This document shows, one piece after another, positions 54,614 through 63,604 of a stretch of DNA of 64,000 bases (the stretch's first letter is position 1; each line of letters starts with the position of its first letter). The notes beneath the pieces are model-generated. The model was not told where the DNA came from. It did not search any database and saw only the letters and a program-made list of their open reading frames with translations. The stretch lies in NCBI RefSeq assembly GCF_005048225.1, contig NZ_SUNI01000003.1, positions 62,001 to 126,000 of the forward strand, given 5' to 3'. Source of the stretch: Paracoccus gahaiensis. GTDB taxonomy: Bacteria > Pseudomonadota > Alphaproteobacteria > Rhodobacterales > Rhodobacteraceae. A program made the translations under genes and the position numbers.

Positions 54614-56290
54614 ATGACCCATTCCGACACGCCTTTGCCCTTCACCTGCGACAAGCGCCCGGCCTTGGGCGATGCCGGGATGGTGGTGACCAATGCGCCG
54701 CAGGGCTCGCTGGCGGGGTCGGCGATGCTGGCGGCGGGGGGCAATGCGATCGACGCCGCCGTGGCCGCGCTGCTGACGCTGACCGTGGTCGAGCCGATGA
54801 TGGTCGGCATTGCCGGGGGCGGGATCAGCCATCTGCGGCTGGCCGACGGGCGCCATGTGGTGATCGACGCGCTGTCGGTGGCGGGGCAGGGCGCGCGGGC
54901 GGACATGTTCACGCCCCGTCCGGGCCGGCCGCCCGACGACATGGACACGCTGGACCGGCGCAATCTGGTCGGCCCCTCGGCCGTGGCGGTACCGGGCAAC
55001 CTGCGCGGCTGGTATCTGATGCAGCAGCGCCATGGCCGCCTGCCCTGGGCCGATGTGGTCGAGCCCGCGATCCAGGCCGCCGCGCGGGGCTTTGCGGTCA
55101 GCCCCTATCTGAACGGCGCGCTGGCCGAGCATGCCGACGACCTGTCGGCCGATCCGGGGATCGCCGCGCTGATGCTGCCCGGTGGCGCCCCGGCCCCGGT
55201 CGGCAGCCGGTTGGTGATGGGCGCCTATGCCGACAGCCTGCGGCTGGTGCAGGCCGAGGGCGACGCGGCGCTGCATGGCGGCGCCCTGGGCCGCGCGCTG
55301 GTCGAGCGGCTGGCCACCGGCGGGCCGGAGGCGGGCCATGTCACGCTAGCCGATCTGGAGGACTATCGCGCCATCGAGCGTGACGCGATCACCGGCAGCT
55401 ATCGCGGCCATGTCATCGCGGGCCCGCCGCCCCCGGCCTCGTCCGGGGTCCATGTCGTGCAGATGCTGAACATGCTGGAGGCGCATGACGTGGGCGCCCT
55501 GGGCTTCGGCACCCCTGCCGCGCTGCATCTGCTGGCCGAGGTGATCCGCGTGGGGTTCGAGGATCGCCACGCCGCCTCGGGCGATCCGGCCTTCGTGGAC
55601 GTGCCGGTGGCGCGCTACATCTCCAAGGCCTATGCCGCCGAGTGCCAGGGACGGCTGCGGGCGCGGGGCGGGGTGGCGGGAGCGGGGGCGCGGCCCGAGC
55701 CCCCCGAAAGCCGCGACACCACCCATGTGACCGTGGCCGACCGCGACGGGAACATCGTCACTGCCACCCATACGCTGAACGGGCTGTTCGGGGCGCGCAT
55801 CATGGTGCCGGGGACCGGGATCATCCCCAACAACTACATGGTGAACTATGACCCCCGACCGGGATTGGCGCTGTCGATCCGGCCGGGCAAGCGGGTGCCG
55901 ACCTCGATGGCGCCGATGATCGTGCTGCGGGACGGGCGGCCGGTCTTTGCGCTTGGCCTGCCGGGGGGCGTGCGCATCTTTCCCTCGGCCCTGCAGGCCA
56001 TCATGAACCTGATCGACCACGGCATGGACCTGCAGCAGGCGGTCGAGGCCCCGCGCCTGTGGACCCAGGGCCGGCATGTGGAGCTGGAACCCGCCTATGC
56101 GCCGATGCAGGACGCCCTGCGCGCGATGGGCCACGAGGTGCAGCTGCCCCGGACCATCGGCGGCGGCATGACCGCCATCGGCTTTGCGCCCGACGGGATG
56201 ATGACCGGCGCCGCCTGCTGGCGCGCGGACGGCACGGTCCTGGCCCATGGCGGCGGGCTGGCCCGCCCCGGCATCCGCTTCAAGATCTGA
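54614..56290 (+). CDS. gamma-glutamyltransferase family protein
   Basis: Predicted 558-residue Ntn-hydrolase that should cut itself before the nucleophile Thr in SRDTTHVTVADRDGN (about 372-386). Other motifs: AGGNAIDAAVAALLTLTVVEPMMVGIAGGG in two parts, SAVAVPGN, PPASSGVH and VPTSMAPMIVLRDGRPVFALGLPGG with the substrate-binding loop. There is no signal peptide, so it may be cytoplasmic, unlike classical GGT. It may act on gamma-glutamyl or other amides. ATG at 54614. First of three genes (with dehydrogenase on the same strand). Confidence 0.88.
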   Translation: MTHSDTPLPFTCDKRPALGDAGMVVTNAPQGSLAGSAMLAAGGNAIDAAVAALLTLTVVEPMMVGIAGGGISHLRLADGRHVVIDALSVAGQGARADMFTPRPGRPPDDMDTLDRRNLVGPSAVAVPGNLRGWYLMQQRHGRLPWADVVEPAIQAAARGFAVSPYLNGALAEHADDLSADPGIAALMLPGGAPAPVGSRLVMGAYADSLRLVQAEGDAALHGGALGRALVERLATGGPEAGHVTLADLEDYRAIERDAITGSYRGHVIAGPPPPASSGVHVVQMLNMLEAHDVGALGFGTPAALHLLAEVIRVGFEDRHAASGDPAFVDVPVARYISKAYAAECQGRLRARGGVAGAGARPEPPESRDTTHVTVADRDGNIVTATHTLNGLFGARIMVPGTGIIPNNYMVNYDPRPGLALSIRPGKRVPTSMAPMIVLRDGRPVFALGLPGGVRIFPSALQAIMNLIDHGMDLQQAVEAPRLWTQGRHVELEPAYAPMQDALRAMGHEVQLPRTIGGGMTAIGFAPDGMMTGAACWRADGTVLAHGGGLARPGIRFKI

Positions 56291-56322
56291 CCCCCCCAAA
56301 TTCGACCCCCACGGAGATGTCC

Positions 56323-57282
56323 ATGACCCGCATTGCCCTGCTTGATCCCTCCGACCCGGCTCGCCTGGACCGGATGTGGTCGCTGCTGCCCGAGGGCTGG
56401 CAGCTGACCGCCGCCGCCTCGCGCAGCCCCGCCGACCAGATGGAGGCGCTGCAGGGTGCGACCTTTGCGATCAGCGGCGACGCGCCGGTCACGGCCGCGA
56501 TGATGGCCGTGCCGGGGCTGCGGGCGGTGCACAAATGGGGCGTGGGCTATGACGCCATCGACCTGGAGGCCGCGGGCGCCCACGGCGTGCGGGTGATGCG
56601 CACGACCGGATCGAACGCGGTCGTGGTGGCCGAGACGACGCTTGGCCTGATCCTGGCGGTGAACCGCAACCTGGTGCGCGGCCATGTCGGCATCCTGCGC
56701 GGCGACTGGCCCAAGGGGGCCTTGGGGCCGACCTCGATGCAGCTCAGCGGGCGGACGGTGGGCATCGTCGGCATGGGCCATATCGGCATGGCGCTGGCGG
56801 GGATGCTGCGCGGCTTCGGCGGCAAGATTCTCTATACCAAGCGCCAGCCGCTGCCGCCCGAGGAGGAGGCGCGGATCGGGGCAAGCTATGCGGACCTGCC
56901 CGACCTGCTGGCGGCCTCGGACGTGGTGACGCTGAACTGCGAGCTGAACGACACCACCCGCAACCTGATCGACGCCGAGCGGCTGGCGCTGATGAAGCCC
57001 GACGCGATCCTGGTCAATGCCGCGCGGGGCGGGGTGATGGTCGAGGCCGATCTGGCGGACGCGATCCGCGCGGGCCGCCTGCGCGGGGCGGGGGTCGATG
57101 TGTTCTCGGTCGAGCCGATCACCCCTGACAATCCGCTGCTGGGGCTGGATCAGGTGATCCTGACCCCGCATCTGGCCGCGATCTCGGCGGACGGCTTCGC
57201 GCCCACTGTGCAGCGGATGATGGACAACCTGCAGGCCGTGGCCGAGGGGCGTGCGCCCCGCGACATCGACATCCTGGTGTGA
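56323..57282 (+). CDS. D-2-hydroxyacid dehydrogenase family protein
   Basis: Predicted 319-residue NAD-dependent enzyme. Substrate domain, then Rossmann motif TVGIVGMGHIGMALAGML (about 145-162); catalytic Arg in NELND-T and NAARGG region, Glu nearby and His in LTPHLAAIS. Similar to phosphoglycerate/hydroxypyruvate dehydrogenases. The ATG at 56323 has GGAG 6 bases upstream; an ATG at 56317 is too close to it. Follows the ggt-like gene by 32 bases, so probably co-transcribed. Confidence 0.88.
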   Translation: MTRIALLDPSDPARLDRMWSLLPEGWQLTAAASRSPADQMEALQGATFAISGDAPVTAAMMAVPGLRAVHKWGVGYDAIDLEAAGAHGVRVMRTTGSNAVVVAETTLGLILAVNRNLVRGHVGILRGDWPKGALGPTSMQLSGRTVGIVGMGHIGMALAGMLRGFGGKILYTKRQPLPPEEEARIGASYADLPDLLAASDVVTLNCELNDTTRNLIDAERLALMKPDAILVNAARGGVMVEADLADAIRAGRLRGAGVDVFSVEPITPDNPLLGLDQVILTPHLAAISADGFAPTVQRMMDNLQAVAEGRAPRDIDILV

Positions 57283-57292
57283 AATGGGCGCC

Positions 57293-58237
57293 TCAGCGGC
57301 GCGGCGGCGCCTCCGCGTCCATCCGGGCCAGGATGCTGGCCACGATCGCGCCCGAGATATTGTGCCAGACGCTGAAGATCGCCGCCGGGACCGCCGCGAG
57401 GGGCGAGAAATAGGTCGTCGCGAGGGCTGCGGCCAGGCCCGAGTTCTGCATGCCGACCTCGATCGCGATGGCCTTGCGGCCGGCCAGCTCCAGCCCCGCC
57501 GCCCGTGCCGCCAGATAGCCGATCAGATAGCCCAGCAAGTTGTGCAGCACGACGACGGCAAAGATCATCAGCCCCGATTGCACGATGGCCCCCTTCGAGG
57601 CGCCGACCACGGCGGCGACGATCAGCACGATGCCCGTCACGCTGACCAGCGGCAGGGCCGGGATCGCCGCACGGACCACGCCCGGCACCAGCCGCTGCGC
57701 CAGCAGGCCCAAGGCCAGCGGCAGCAGCACGACCTTGACGATGGACTGGAACATCGCCCAGGCATCCACGGGCAGGTATTCGCGCGCGAACATCAGAACC
57801 AGGAAGGGCGTCACCACCGGCGCCAGCAGCGTGGTGACGCTGGTGCAGGCCACCGACAGGGCCGTGTCGCCCTTGGCCAGATAGGTCATGACGTTGGACG
57901 AGGTGCCCCCGGGGCAGCAGCCGACCAGGATGACGCCGGCGGCGACCTCGGGCGGCATCGGGATGATCCGGGTCAGCGCCACGGCCAGCAGCGGCATGAT
58001 GATGAACTGGGATGCGACGCCCACGCCCACGACCGCCGGGCGCCGCAGCACCTCGCCGAAGTCGCGGGCCGAGATGGTCAGCCCCATCCCGAACATGATG
58101 ATCCCCAGAAGGGTGACGATCCAGGGGGTCAGCTGGCGGAAGGTCTCGGGCAGCAGGAAGCCCAATACCGCGAAGAGAAGGACCCACAGGGCGAATGTCC
58201 TGCCCACGAATTGCGATAGCCCGGCCAAAGCCTTCAT
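57293..58237 (-). CDS. BASS-family (bile acid:sodium symporter-like) transporter
   Basis: Predicted 314-residue membrane protein with about ten segments. Crossing motifs: VILVGCCPGGTSSNVMTYLAKGD and AIAIEVGMQNSGLAAALATTYFSPLAA, the two sodium-binding unwound helices of the ASBT fold. Bacterial members carry organic anions or pantoate; substrate unknown. ATG at 58237 has GGGAGGG upstream. Converges on the dehydrogenase gene. Confidence 0.9.
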   Translation of the reverse strand: MKALAGLSQFVGRTFALWVLLFAVLGFLLPETFRQLTPWIVTLLGIIMFGMGLTISARDFGEVLRRPAVVGVGVASQFIIMPLLAVALTRIIPMPPEVAAGVILVGCCPGGTSSNVMTYLAKGDTALSVACTSVTTLLAPVVTPFLVLMFAREYLPVDAWAMFQSIVKVVLLPLALGLLAQRLVPGVVRAAIPALPLVSVTGIVLIVAAVVGASKGAIVQSGLMIFAVVVLHNLLGYLIGYLAARAAGLELAGRKAIAIEVGMQNSGLAAALATTYFSPLAAVPAAIFSVWHNISGAIVASILARMDAEAPPRR

Positions 58238-58554
58238 GACATCCCTCCCCAAGGCGCCTGCGGGTCGCGCCACGCGCCCGGGGGGCCGCTTTAGGCGCGG
58301 GCCGGGGCGAGATCAAGGTATTCCGAACTGGGTGGTTCAATTGGCGGGCGGCCAAAGAAGAACGCCCGCCGCCTGCAGCCCGGGTTTGTCGGAACGATCC
58401 GTGCCCTGCCGGGCCGCCTGCGCGGCGGATCGTTTCGCCCCCTGCCGCGCAGGCGAAACACCGGCCCCCGGGGTCGGGCGGGGGCTGGTCCGCCGCCCCC
58501 TTGCCGCAGGCAGGGCGGCATCCTAGCTGGCAGGTTCAGCCAGAGGGGTGCGCC
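58238..58554. other. spacer without a gene, divergent BASS/cys operon
   Basis: No gene seen. AACGATCCG at 58393-58401 pairs with CGGATCGTT at 58426-58434. The cysA promoter must lie here but I cannot place it. The remainder is GC-rich. Confidence 0.6.
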
Positions 58555-59646
58555 ATGTCCATCACGATCGCCGGGATGACCAAGCGGTTCGACCGCACCG
58601 AGGTGCTGCGCGGCATCGATCTGGACGTGGCCGACGGCGAACTGGTCGCCCTGCTGGGGCCGTCGGGCTCGGGCAAGACGACCCTTTTGAAGATCATCGC
58701 CGGGCTGGAATGGCCCGATGCCGGGCGGCTGTCGGTGGCCGGGCAGGACTGGCTGCAGCTGGCCGCCCGCGACCGGCGCATCGGCTTCGTCTTTCAGCAT
58801 TACGCGCTGTTCCCCCATATGAGCGTGCGCGACAACATCGCCTTCGGCCTGACCGTGCGCCCCCGCGCCGACCGCCCCGCCAAGGCGCAGATCGCCGCGC
58901 GCGCCGACGAGCTGATGGCCTTCCTGCAGATCGACCATCTGGCCGACCGCTTTCCGGCGCAATTGTCGGGCGGGCAGCGCCAGCGCGTGGCGCTTGGCCG
59001 GGCGCTGGCGATCAAGCCGCGCGTGCTGCTGCTGGACGAGCCCTTCGGGGCGCTGGACGCCGCGATCCGCCGCGATCTGCGCCGCTGGCTGCGGGGCGTG
59101 CACGAGGCGACGGGATCGACCACCATCTTCGTGACCCATGACCAGGAGGAGGCCTTCGAGCTGGCCGACCGCGTCGTCGTCATGGGGCAGGGGCGGATCG
59201 AGCAGATCGGCCATGCGGACCAGATCCATGACCACCCCGCCACGCCCTTCGTGGCCCGCTTCATGGGCGCCACGGTCGAGCTGCCGGTGGTGCTGGCCTC
59301 GGGCCGCGCTGCCGCCCCGGGGCTGGACTTGACGGCCCTGCCGCGCCGGGCGCTGCCCGATGGCACGGCGCGGCTCTTCGCCCGGCCCGCCGATATCCGC
59401 GCGATGCCCGACCCGGCGGGGGTCTGGCATGTGACCAGCCTCGCCAGCACCGGGGCCGAGCTGCGCCTGACCGCCACACGCGCCGACGGCGCCGAGGCCG
59501 AGGCGCAGATGCCCCGCCGCGGCGCCCCCGCTCTGACCAAGGGCGCCCCCATTGCCCTGCGGGTCGAGGCGGCGGCGATCTTTCCCGATGCCCGCCGCGA
59601 CACCGCCACCCCCGTCCTGCCCCTGCCCAAGGAGATCGCCCGATGA
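58555..59646 (+). CDS. cysA: sulfate/thiosulfate ABC transporter ATP-binding protein
   Basis: Predicted 363-residue ATPase of sulfate import. Walker [17 protein letters not shown] (about 34-49), FVFQHYALFPHMSV, signature [15 protein letters not shown], Walker B VLLLDEPFGALD, then a TOBE-like C-terminal domain. ATG at 58555 with GAGGGG upstream. First of cysA-sbp-cysT-cysW, all coupled by 4-base overlaps; here the ATPase comes first. Confidence 0.92.
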   Translation: MSITIAGMTKRFDRTEVLRGIDLDVADGELVALLGPSGSGKTTLLKIIAGLEWPDAGRLSVAGQDWLQLAARDRRIGFVFQHYALFPHMSVRDNIAFGLTVRPRADRPAKAQIAARADELMAFLQIDHLADRFPAQLSGGQRQRVALGRALAIKPRVLLLDEPFGALDAAIRRDLRRWLRGVHEATGSTTIFVTHDQEEAFELADRVVVMGQGRIEQIGHADQIHDHPATPFVARFMGATVELPVVLASGRAAAPGLDLTALPRRALPDGTARLFARPADIRAMPDPAGVWHVTSLASTGAELRLTATRADGAEAEAQMPRRGAPALTKGAPIALRVEAAAIFPDARRDTATPVLPLPKEIAR

Positions 59647-60635
59647 AACTGCCCGTCTTGGCCACCGCGCTGGCCCTGATCCTGACCGGTCCCGCCCATG
59701 CGCAGGACCGCCTGCTGAATGTCAGCTACGATATCGCCCGCGAGCTGTTCGAGGCGCTGAACCCCGCCTTCGCCGCGCAATACGAGGCCGATACCGGCCG
59801 AAGCCTGACCATCGACATGTCGCATGGCGGATCCTCGCGCCAGGCCCGTGCGATCCTGGAGGGGTTGCCCGCCGATCTGGTGACCTTCAACCAGGAGACC
59901 GACATCGACGTGCTGGCCGAGAGCGGCCTTCTGCCCGAGGATTGGCGCGATGCCTTCCCGAACGGCGCCTCGCCCTATTACTCGCTGCCCGCCTTCCTGG
60001 TGCGCGAGGGCAACCCCAAGGGGATCGAGGACTGGGACGATCTGGCGCGCGAGGATGTGGCGCCGGTCTTCCCCAATCCCAAGACCAGCGGCAATGCGCG
60101 CTATACCTATCTGGCCGCCTATGCCTATGCGCTGGCGCAGAATGACGGCGATGAGGCCGCCGCGCAGGAGTTCGTGCGGTCGATCTTTGCCGGCGTGCCG
60201 GTCTTCGACACCGGCGGGCGGGCCTCGACCCAGACCTTCGCGGAACGGGGCATCGGCGACGTGCTGGTGACCTTCGAGGCCGAGACCGGCCAGATCGCCG
60301 CGCAATACGAGGCCGAGGGGTTCGAGCGCGTCACCCCGTCGATGAGCCTCTTCGCTGCTTTCCCGGTCGCCGTGGTGGCCGAGAATGCCGAGGATAACGG
60401 CACGACCGACTTGGCAACCGCCTATCTGGACTGGCTGTATACGCCCGAGGCGCAGCGGATGCTGGCCGAGCGCGACTATCGCGTGACCGACGAGACCGTC
60501 GCGGCCGAATTCGCCGACGCGCAGGCCCCGGTCGAGCTGGTCACCGTGGACGAGGTCTTCGGGGGCTGGGATGCGGTGGCCGAGGAACATCTGGCCTCGG
60601 GCGGGATCCTGGATCAGGTCTTCGTTAACCGATGA
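59643..60635 (+). CDS. sbp: sulfate-binding protein
   Basis: Predicted 330-residue periplasmic receptor of the Sbp/CysP family. Signal peptide KLPVLATALALILTGPAHAQ. LLNVSYDIARELFEALNPAFA and the sulfate loop DMSHGGSSRQARAILEGLPAD with LVTFNQETDIDVLAE are diagnostic; PNPKTSGNARYTYLAAYAYA is also typical. ATGA overlap with cysA and with cysT. Confidence 0.93.
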   Translation: MKLPVLATALALILTGPAHAQDRLLNVSYDIARELFEALNPAFAAQYEADTGRSLTIDMSHGGSSRQARAILEGLPADLVTFNQETDIDVLAESGLLPEDWRDAFPNGASPYYSLPAFLVREGNPKGIEDWDDLAREDVAPVFPNPKTSGNARYTYLAAYAYALAQNDGDEAAAQEFVRSIFAGVPVFDTGGRASTQTFAERGIGDVLVTFEAETGQIAAQYEAEGFERVTPSMSLFAAFPVAVVAENAEDNGTTDLATAYLDWLYTPEAQRMLAERDYRVTDETVAAEFADAQAPVELVTVDEVFGGWDAVAEEHLASGGILDQVFVNR

Positions 60636-61480
60636 CCGCGACGGCCGCCCCCTTCCGCGCCAAGCGCGTCCTGCCCGGGTTCACACTGAGCCTGGGCACG
60701 ACGCTTCTGTATCTGGTGCTGATCGTGCTGATCCCCATCGCGGCGCTGATCCTGAAGGGGGCCGAGATCGGCCCGGCCGCCTTCTGGGCGATCGTCAGTT
60801 CCGAACGTGCGGTGGCAGCCTTCCGGATCACGCTGACGGCGGCGGCGATCGCCACCGCCTTCAACGCGGCCTATGGGCTCTTGATGGCCTGGGTGCTGGT
60901 GCGCCACGACTTTCCCGGCAAGCGGATCCTGGATGCGCTGATGGACGTGCCCTTCGCGCTGCCCACCGCCGTGGCGGGGCTGTCGCTGACGGCGCTCTTC
61001 TCGGCCAATGGCTGGTTCGGGCAGGTCCTGCACCCGGCGGGCATTCCGGTCGTCTACACGATCTGGGGCATCGCGCTGGCCATGGCCTTCACCTCGATCC
61101 CCTTCGTGGTCCGCACCGTCCAGCCGGTGCTGGAGGATCTGGACCCTTCGCTGGAACAGGCCGCCGAGACGCTTGGCGCGACGCCGTGGCAGGTCTTCAC
61201 CCGCGTGGTCTTTCCCGCGATCCTGCCCGCTTGGCTGGCCGGCTGCACGACCGCCTTCGCGCGGTCTTTGGGCGAGTTCGGGGCCATCGTCTTCATCGCC
61301 GGCAACCTGCCCTTCGAGACCGAGATCGCCGCCCTTCTGGCCTATATCCGGCTGGAGGAATACGACTACAACGGCGCCGCCGCCATCGCGCTGGTGCTGC
61401 TGGGCTTTGCGCTGGTGCTGCTGATCGTGTCGAACATCCTGCAATCCTGGGCCGCCCGCCACCGCGAGGCCACCCGATGA
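60632..61480 (+). CDS. cysT: sulfate ABC transporter permease CysT
   Basis: Predicted 282-residue permease, about six segments. RVLPGFTLSLGTTLLYLVLIVLIP at the start is typical of CysT(U); coupling motif LEDLDPSLEQAAETLGATPWQVFTRVVFPAI; GEFGAIVFIAGNLPFETEI. Overlaps neighbours by 4 bases. Confidence 0.93.
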   Translation: MTATAAPFRAKRVLPGFTLSLGTTLLYLVLIVLIPIAALILKGAEIGPAAFWAIVSSERAVAAFRITLTAAAIATAFNAAYGLLMAWVLVRHDFPGKRILDALMDVPFALPTAVAGLSLTALFSANGWFGQVLHPAGIPVVYTIWGIALAMAFTSIPFVVRTVQPVLEDLDPSLEQAAETLGATPWQVFTRVVFPAILPAWLAGCTTAFARSLGEFGAIVFIAGNLPFETEIAALLAYIRLEEYDYNGAAAIALVLLGFALVLLIVSNILQSWAARHREATR

Positions 61481-62328
61481 GCGCCCCCGACATGATCGCC
61501 CCCGGATCTGCCGCCACCGGTCATGGCCGCCCCGCCCGCACGATGGGCGCCCGCGCGCTGATCGGGCTGGCCGTCATCCTGACGCTGCTGATCGTGGTGG
61601 CGCCGCTGGTCTATATCTTCGCCCGCGCCTTCTCGGAAGGCTGGCAGGTCTATGCCTCGAACATCCTCGATCCGGCGATGCTGCACGCGATCTGGCTGAC
61701 CAGCCTGGTCGCGGTGATCGTGGTGCCGCTGAACATCGCCTTCGGCATCGCGGCGGCCTGGGCCGTGGCCAAGCACCGCTTTCCGGGGCGGGGCGTGCTG
61801 GTCACGATGATCGAGATCCCGTTCTCGATCTCGCCGATCATCGCGGGCATCTGCTATCTGCTGCTCTACGGCCGGCAGGGCCTGTTGGGTCCCTGGCTGG
61901 GCGAGGTCGACCTGCAGGTGATGTTCGCGCTGCCCGGCATCGTGCTGGTGACCATGTTCGTCACCGCGCCCTTTGTCGCGCGCGAGGTGCTGCCGCTGAT
62001 GCAGGCGCAGGGCACCGCGCAGGAGGAGGCCGCCGTGACGCTTGGCGCCTCGGGCTGGCAGGTGTTCCGCCGCGTGACGCTGCCCAACATCCGCTTCGCG
62101 CTGCTCTATGGTGCGGTGCTGTGCACGGCCCGCGCGGTGGGGGAATTCGGCGGCGTCTCGGTCGTGTCGGGCAATATCCGGGGCCAGACCAACACGCTGC
62201 CCTTGCATGTGGAACTGCTGTTCAACGACCTGAACGCGGTGGGGGCCTTCGCCGCCGCCTCGACCCTGACGGTGATCGCGCTGGTGGCGCTGATCCTCAA
62301 GGCCGTGCTGGAGGGACGGCGCGGCTGA
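61477..62328 (+). CDS. cysW: sulfate ABC transporter permease CysW
   Basis: Predicted 283-residue permease. IGLAVILTLLIVVAPLVYIFARAFSEGWQVY, DIPFSISPIIAGICYLLL-like EIPFSISPIIAG, and GEFGGVSVVSGNIRGQTNTLPLHVELL are CysW features; coupling motif QEEAAVTLGASGWQVFRRVTLPNI. ATG at 61477 overlaps cysT. Last gene of the operon. Confidence 0.93.
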   Translation: MSAPDMIAPGSAATGHGRPARTMGARALIGLAVILTLLIVVAPLVYIFARAFSEGWQVYASNILDPAMLHAIWLTSLVAVIVVPLNIAFGIAAAWAVAKHRFPGRGVLVTMIEIPFSISPIIAGICYLLLYGRQGLLGPWLGEVDLQVMFALPGIVLVTMFVTAPFVAREVLPLMQAQGTAQEEAAVTLGASGWQVFRRVTLPNIRFALLYGAVLCTARAVGEFGGVSVVSGNIRGQTNTLPLHVELLFNDLNAVGAFAAASTLTVIALVALILKAVLEGRRG

Positions 62329-62409
62329 CCGGGACGGGCGGGGGCCATGCGGACCTGTCGCCTTGGTGCAACGTCGCGTCGTGCCGGACCCTCGCCCGCC
62401 CCCGATGGG

Positions 62410-62433
62410 GGAACCAATCCTTTCCCCGGAACC
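62410..62433 (+). promoter_or_regulatory. GGAACC direct repeats upstream of LOV kinase
   Basis: GGAACC at 62410-62415 and again at 62428-62433, an 18-base period. GGAAC is the -35 of EcfG-type stress promoters, but the expected CGTT -10 is not found (CGCG instead after the second). Confidence 0.25.
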
Positions 62434-62479
62434 TTGTCACGGGACTGACGCGAAAGCGTGGATTCGACGAGGACGGCAC

Positions 62480-63604
62480 GTGGACGACCGGGACGACTGG
62501 ACCCTTACCGAGGCACTGCATCACGAGCAGGGACGGGGCGATCCCTTCGCGGCGGCGGTGCGCTCGACCCGCATGTCGATGATCATCACCGACCCGACCC
62601 GGCCCGACAATCCGATCATCTTCGCCAATGACGCCTTCCAGCGCCTGACGGGATACGACCGTGACGAGCTGATCGGACGCAACTGCCGCTTTCTGCAGGG
62701 CAGCCAGACCGACCCCGAGACGGTGGGCCGCATCCGCGAGGCGGTGGAGGCGGGCACCGATATCGCCGTCGACATCCTGAACTATCGCAAGGACGGCACG
62801 TCCTTCTGGAACGCGCTCTATCTCAGCCCGGTGCGCGACGATGCGGGCACGATCCAGTTCTTCTTCGCCTCGCAGCTGGACGTGACCGACCGCATCGACG
62901 TGCAGTCGCGCATGGCCCGCGAGAAGGCCCGGGTCGAGACCGAAGTGACGCGCCGCGTGGCCGAGCTGCGCGACTCGCTGGATGCGCAGCGCCTGCTGCT
63001 GCACGAGGTCGATCACCGCGTGAAGAACAACATGACGATGATCGGCTCGATCCTGCGGCTGCAGCTGCGCGAGGCGCAGGACAGCGAGACGGTCGATCTG
63101 CTGCGCGCCATGATGACCCGGATCGACGCGCTGGCGACGGTGCATCGCCATCTGTATCAGTCCGAGGACGTGACGCGCTTCGACATCGGGTCCTACACGG
63201 TCAACCTCGCCTCGGACCTGACCCAGAGCCGCAGCGATTGCGACATCCGTATCCGCGCCGATCTGGGCCGGGCCGAGGTGCCCGCGGGCCAGGCCTCGGC
63301 GATCGGGCTGATCGTCAACGAGATCCTGTCCCACATGATCCGGCCCACCGATTTCGGCGGGGCGCGGGTCTTCGACATCTCGTCGCGCGTCAGCCGGGGC
63401 CGGGTCGAGCTGGGCATCCGCTTCGGGCGCGACGCCCGGGACGGCAGCGCCAAGCACCCGGCCCTGCCGCGCTATTCCCCGTCCGGGGTCACCGAACAGA
63501 TCATCTCTCGCCTGGCCGCGCAGACGCGCACCTCCGTCTCGTGGACGCAGGGGCCAAGCGGGTCCATCGAAGTCACCGTCATCGTCGATACAGAGGTCTC
63601 ATGA
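62480..63604 (+). CDS. LOV-domain blue-light sensor histidine kinase (HisKA_2 type), divergent ATPase domain
   Basis: Predicted 374-residue cytoplasmic sensor. The LOV domain (about 20-135) has the photoactive Cys69 in GRNCRFLQG and other flavin contacts (NYRKDGTSFWNALYLSPV), so it should bind FMN and form an adduct in blue light. A helical linker (140-170) leads to the HisKA_2 dimerisation helix LLHEVDHRVKNNM (phospho-His at H179). The ATPase part keeps GLIVNEIL but not the usual N-x-x-K/H or a D-x-G-x-G G1 box (there is GRDARDGSA), so catalysis is doubtful. GTG at 62480 has GAGGA 6-7 bases upstream. Overlaps the response regulator by 4 bases. Confidence 0.88.
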   Translation: MDDRDDWTLTEALHHEQGRGDPFAAAVRSTRMSMIITDPTRPDNPIIFANDAFQRLTGYDRDELIGRNCRFLQGSQTDPETVGRIREAVEAGTDIAVDILNYRKDGTSFWNALYLSPVRDDAGTIQFFFASQLDVTDRIDVQSRMAREKARVETEVTRRVAELRDSLDAQRLLLHEVDHRVKNNMTMIGSILRLQLREAQDSETVDLLRAMMTRIDALATVHRHLYQSEDVTRFDIGSYTVNLASDLTQSRSDCDIRIRADLGRAEVPAGQASAIGLIVNEILSHMIRPTDFGGARVFDISSRVSRGRVELGIRFGRDARDGSAKHPALPRYSPSGVTEQIISRLAAQTRTSVSWTQGPSGSIEVTVIVDTEVS

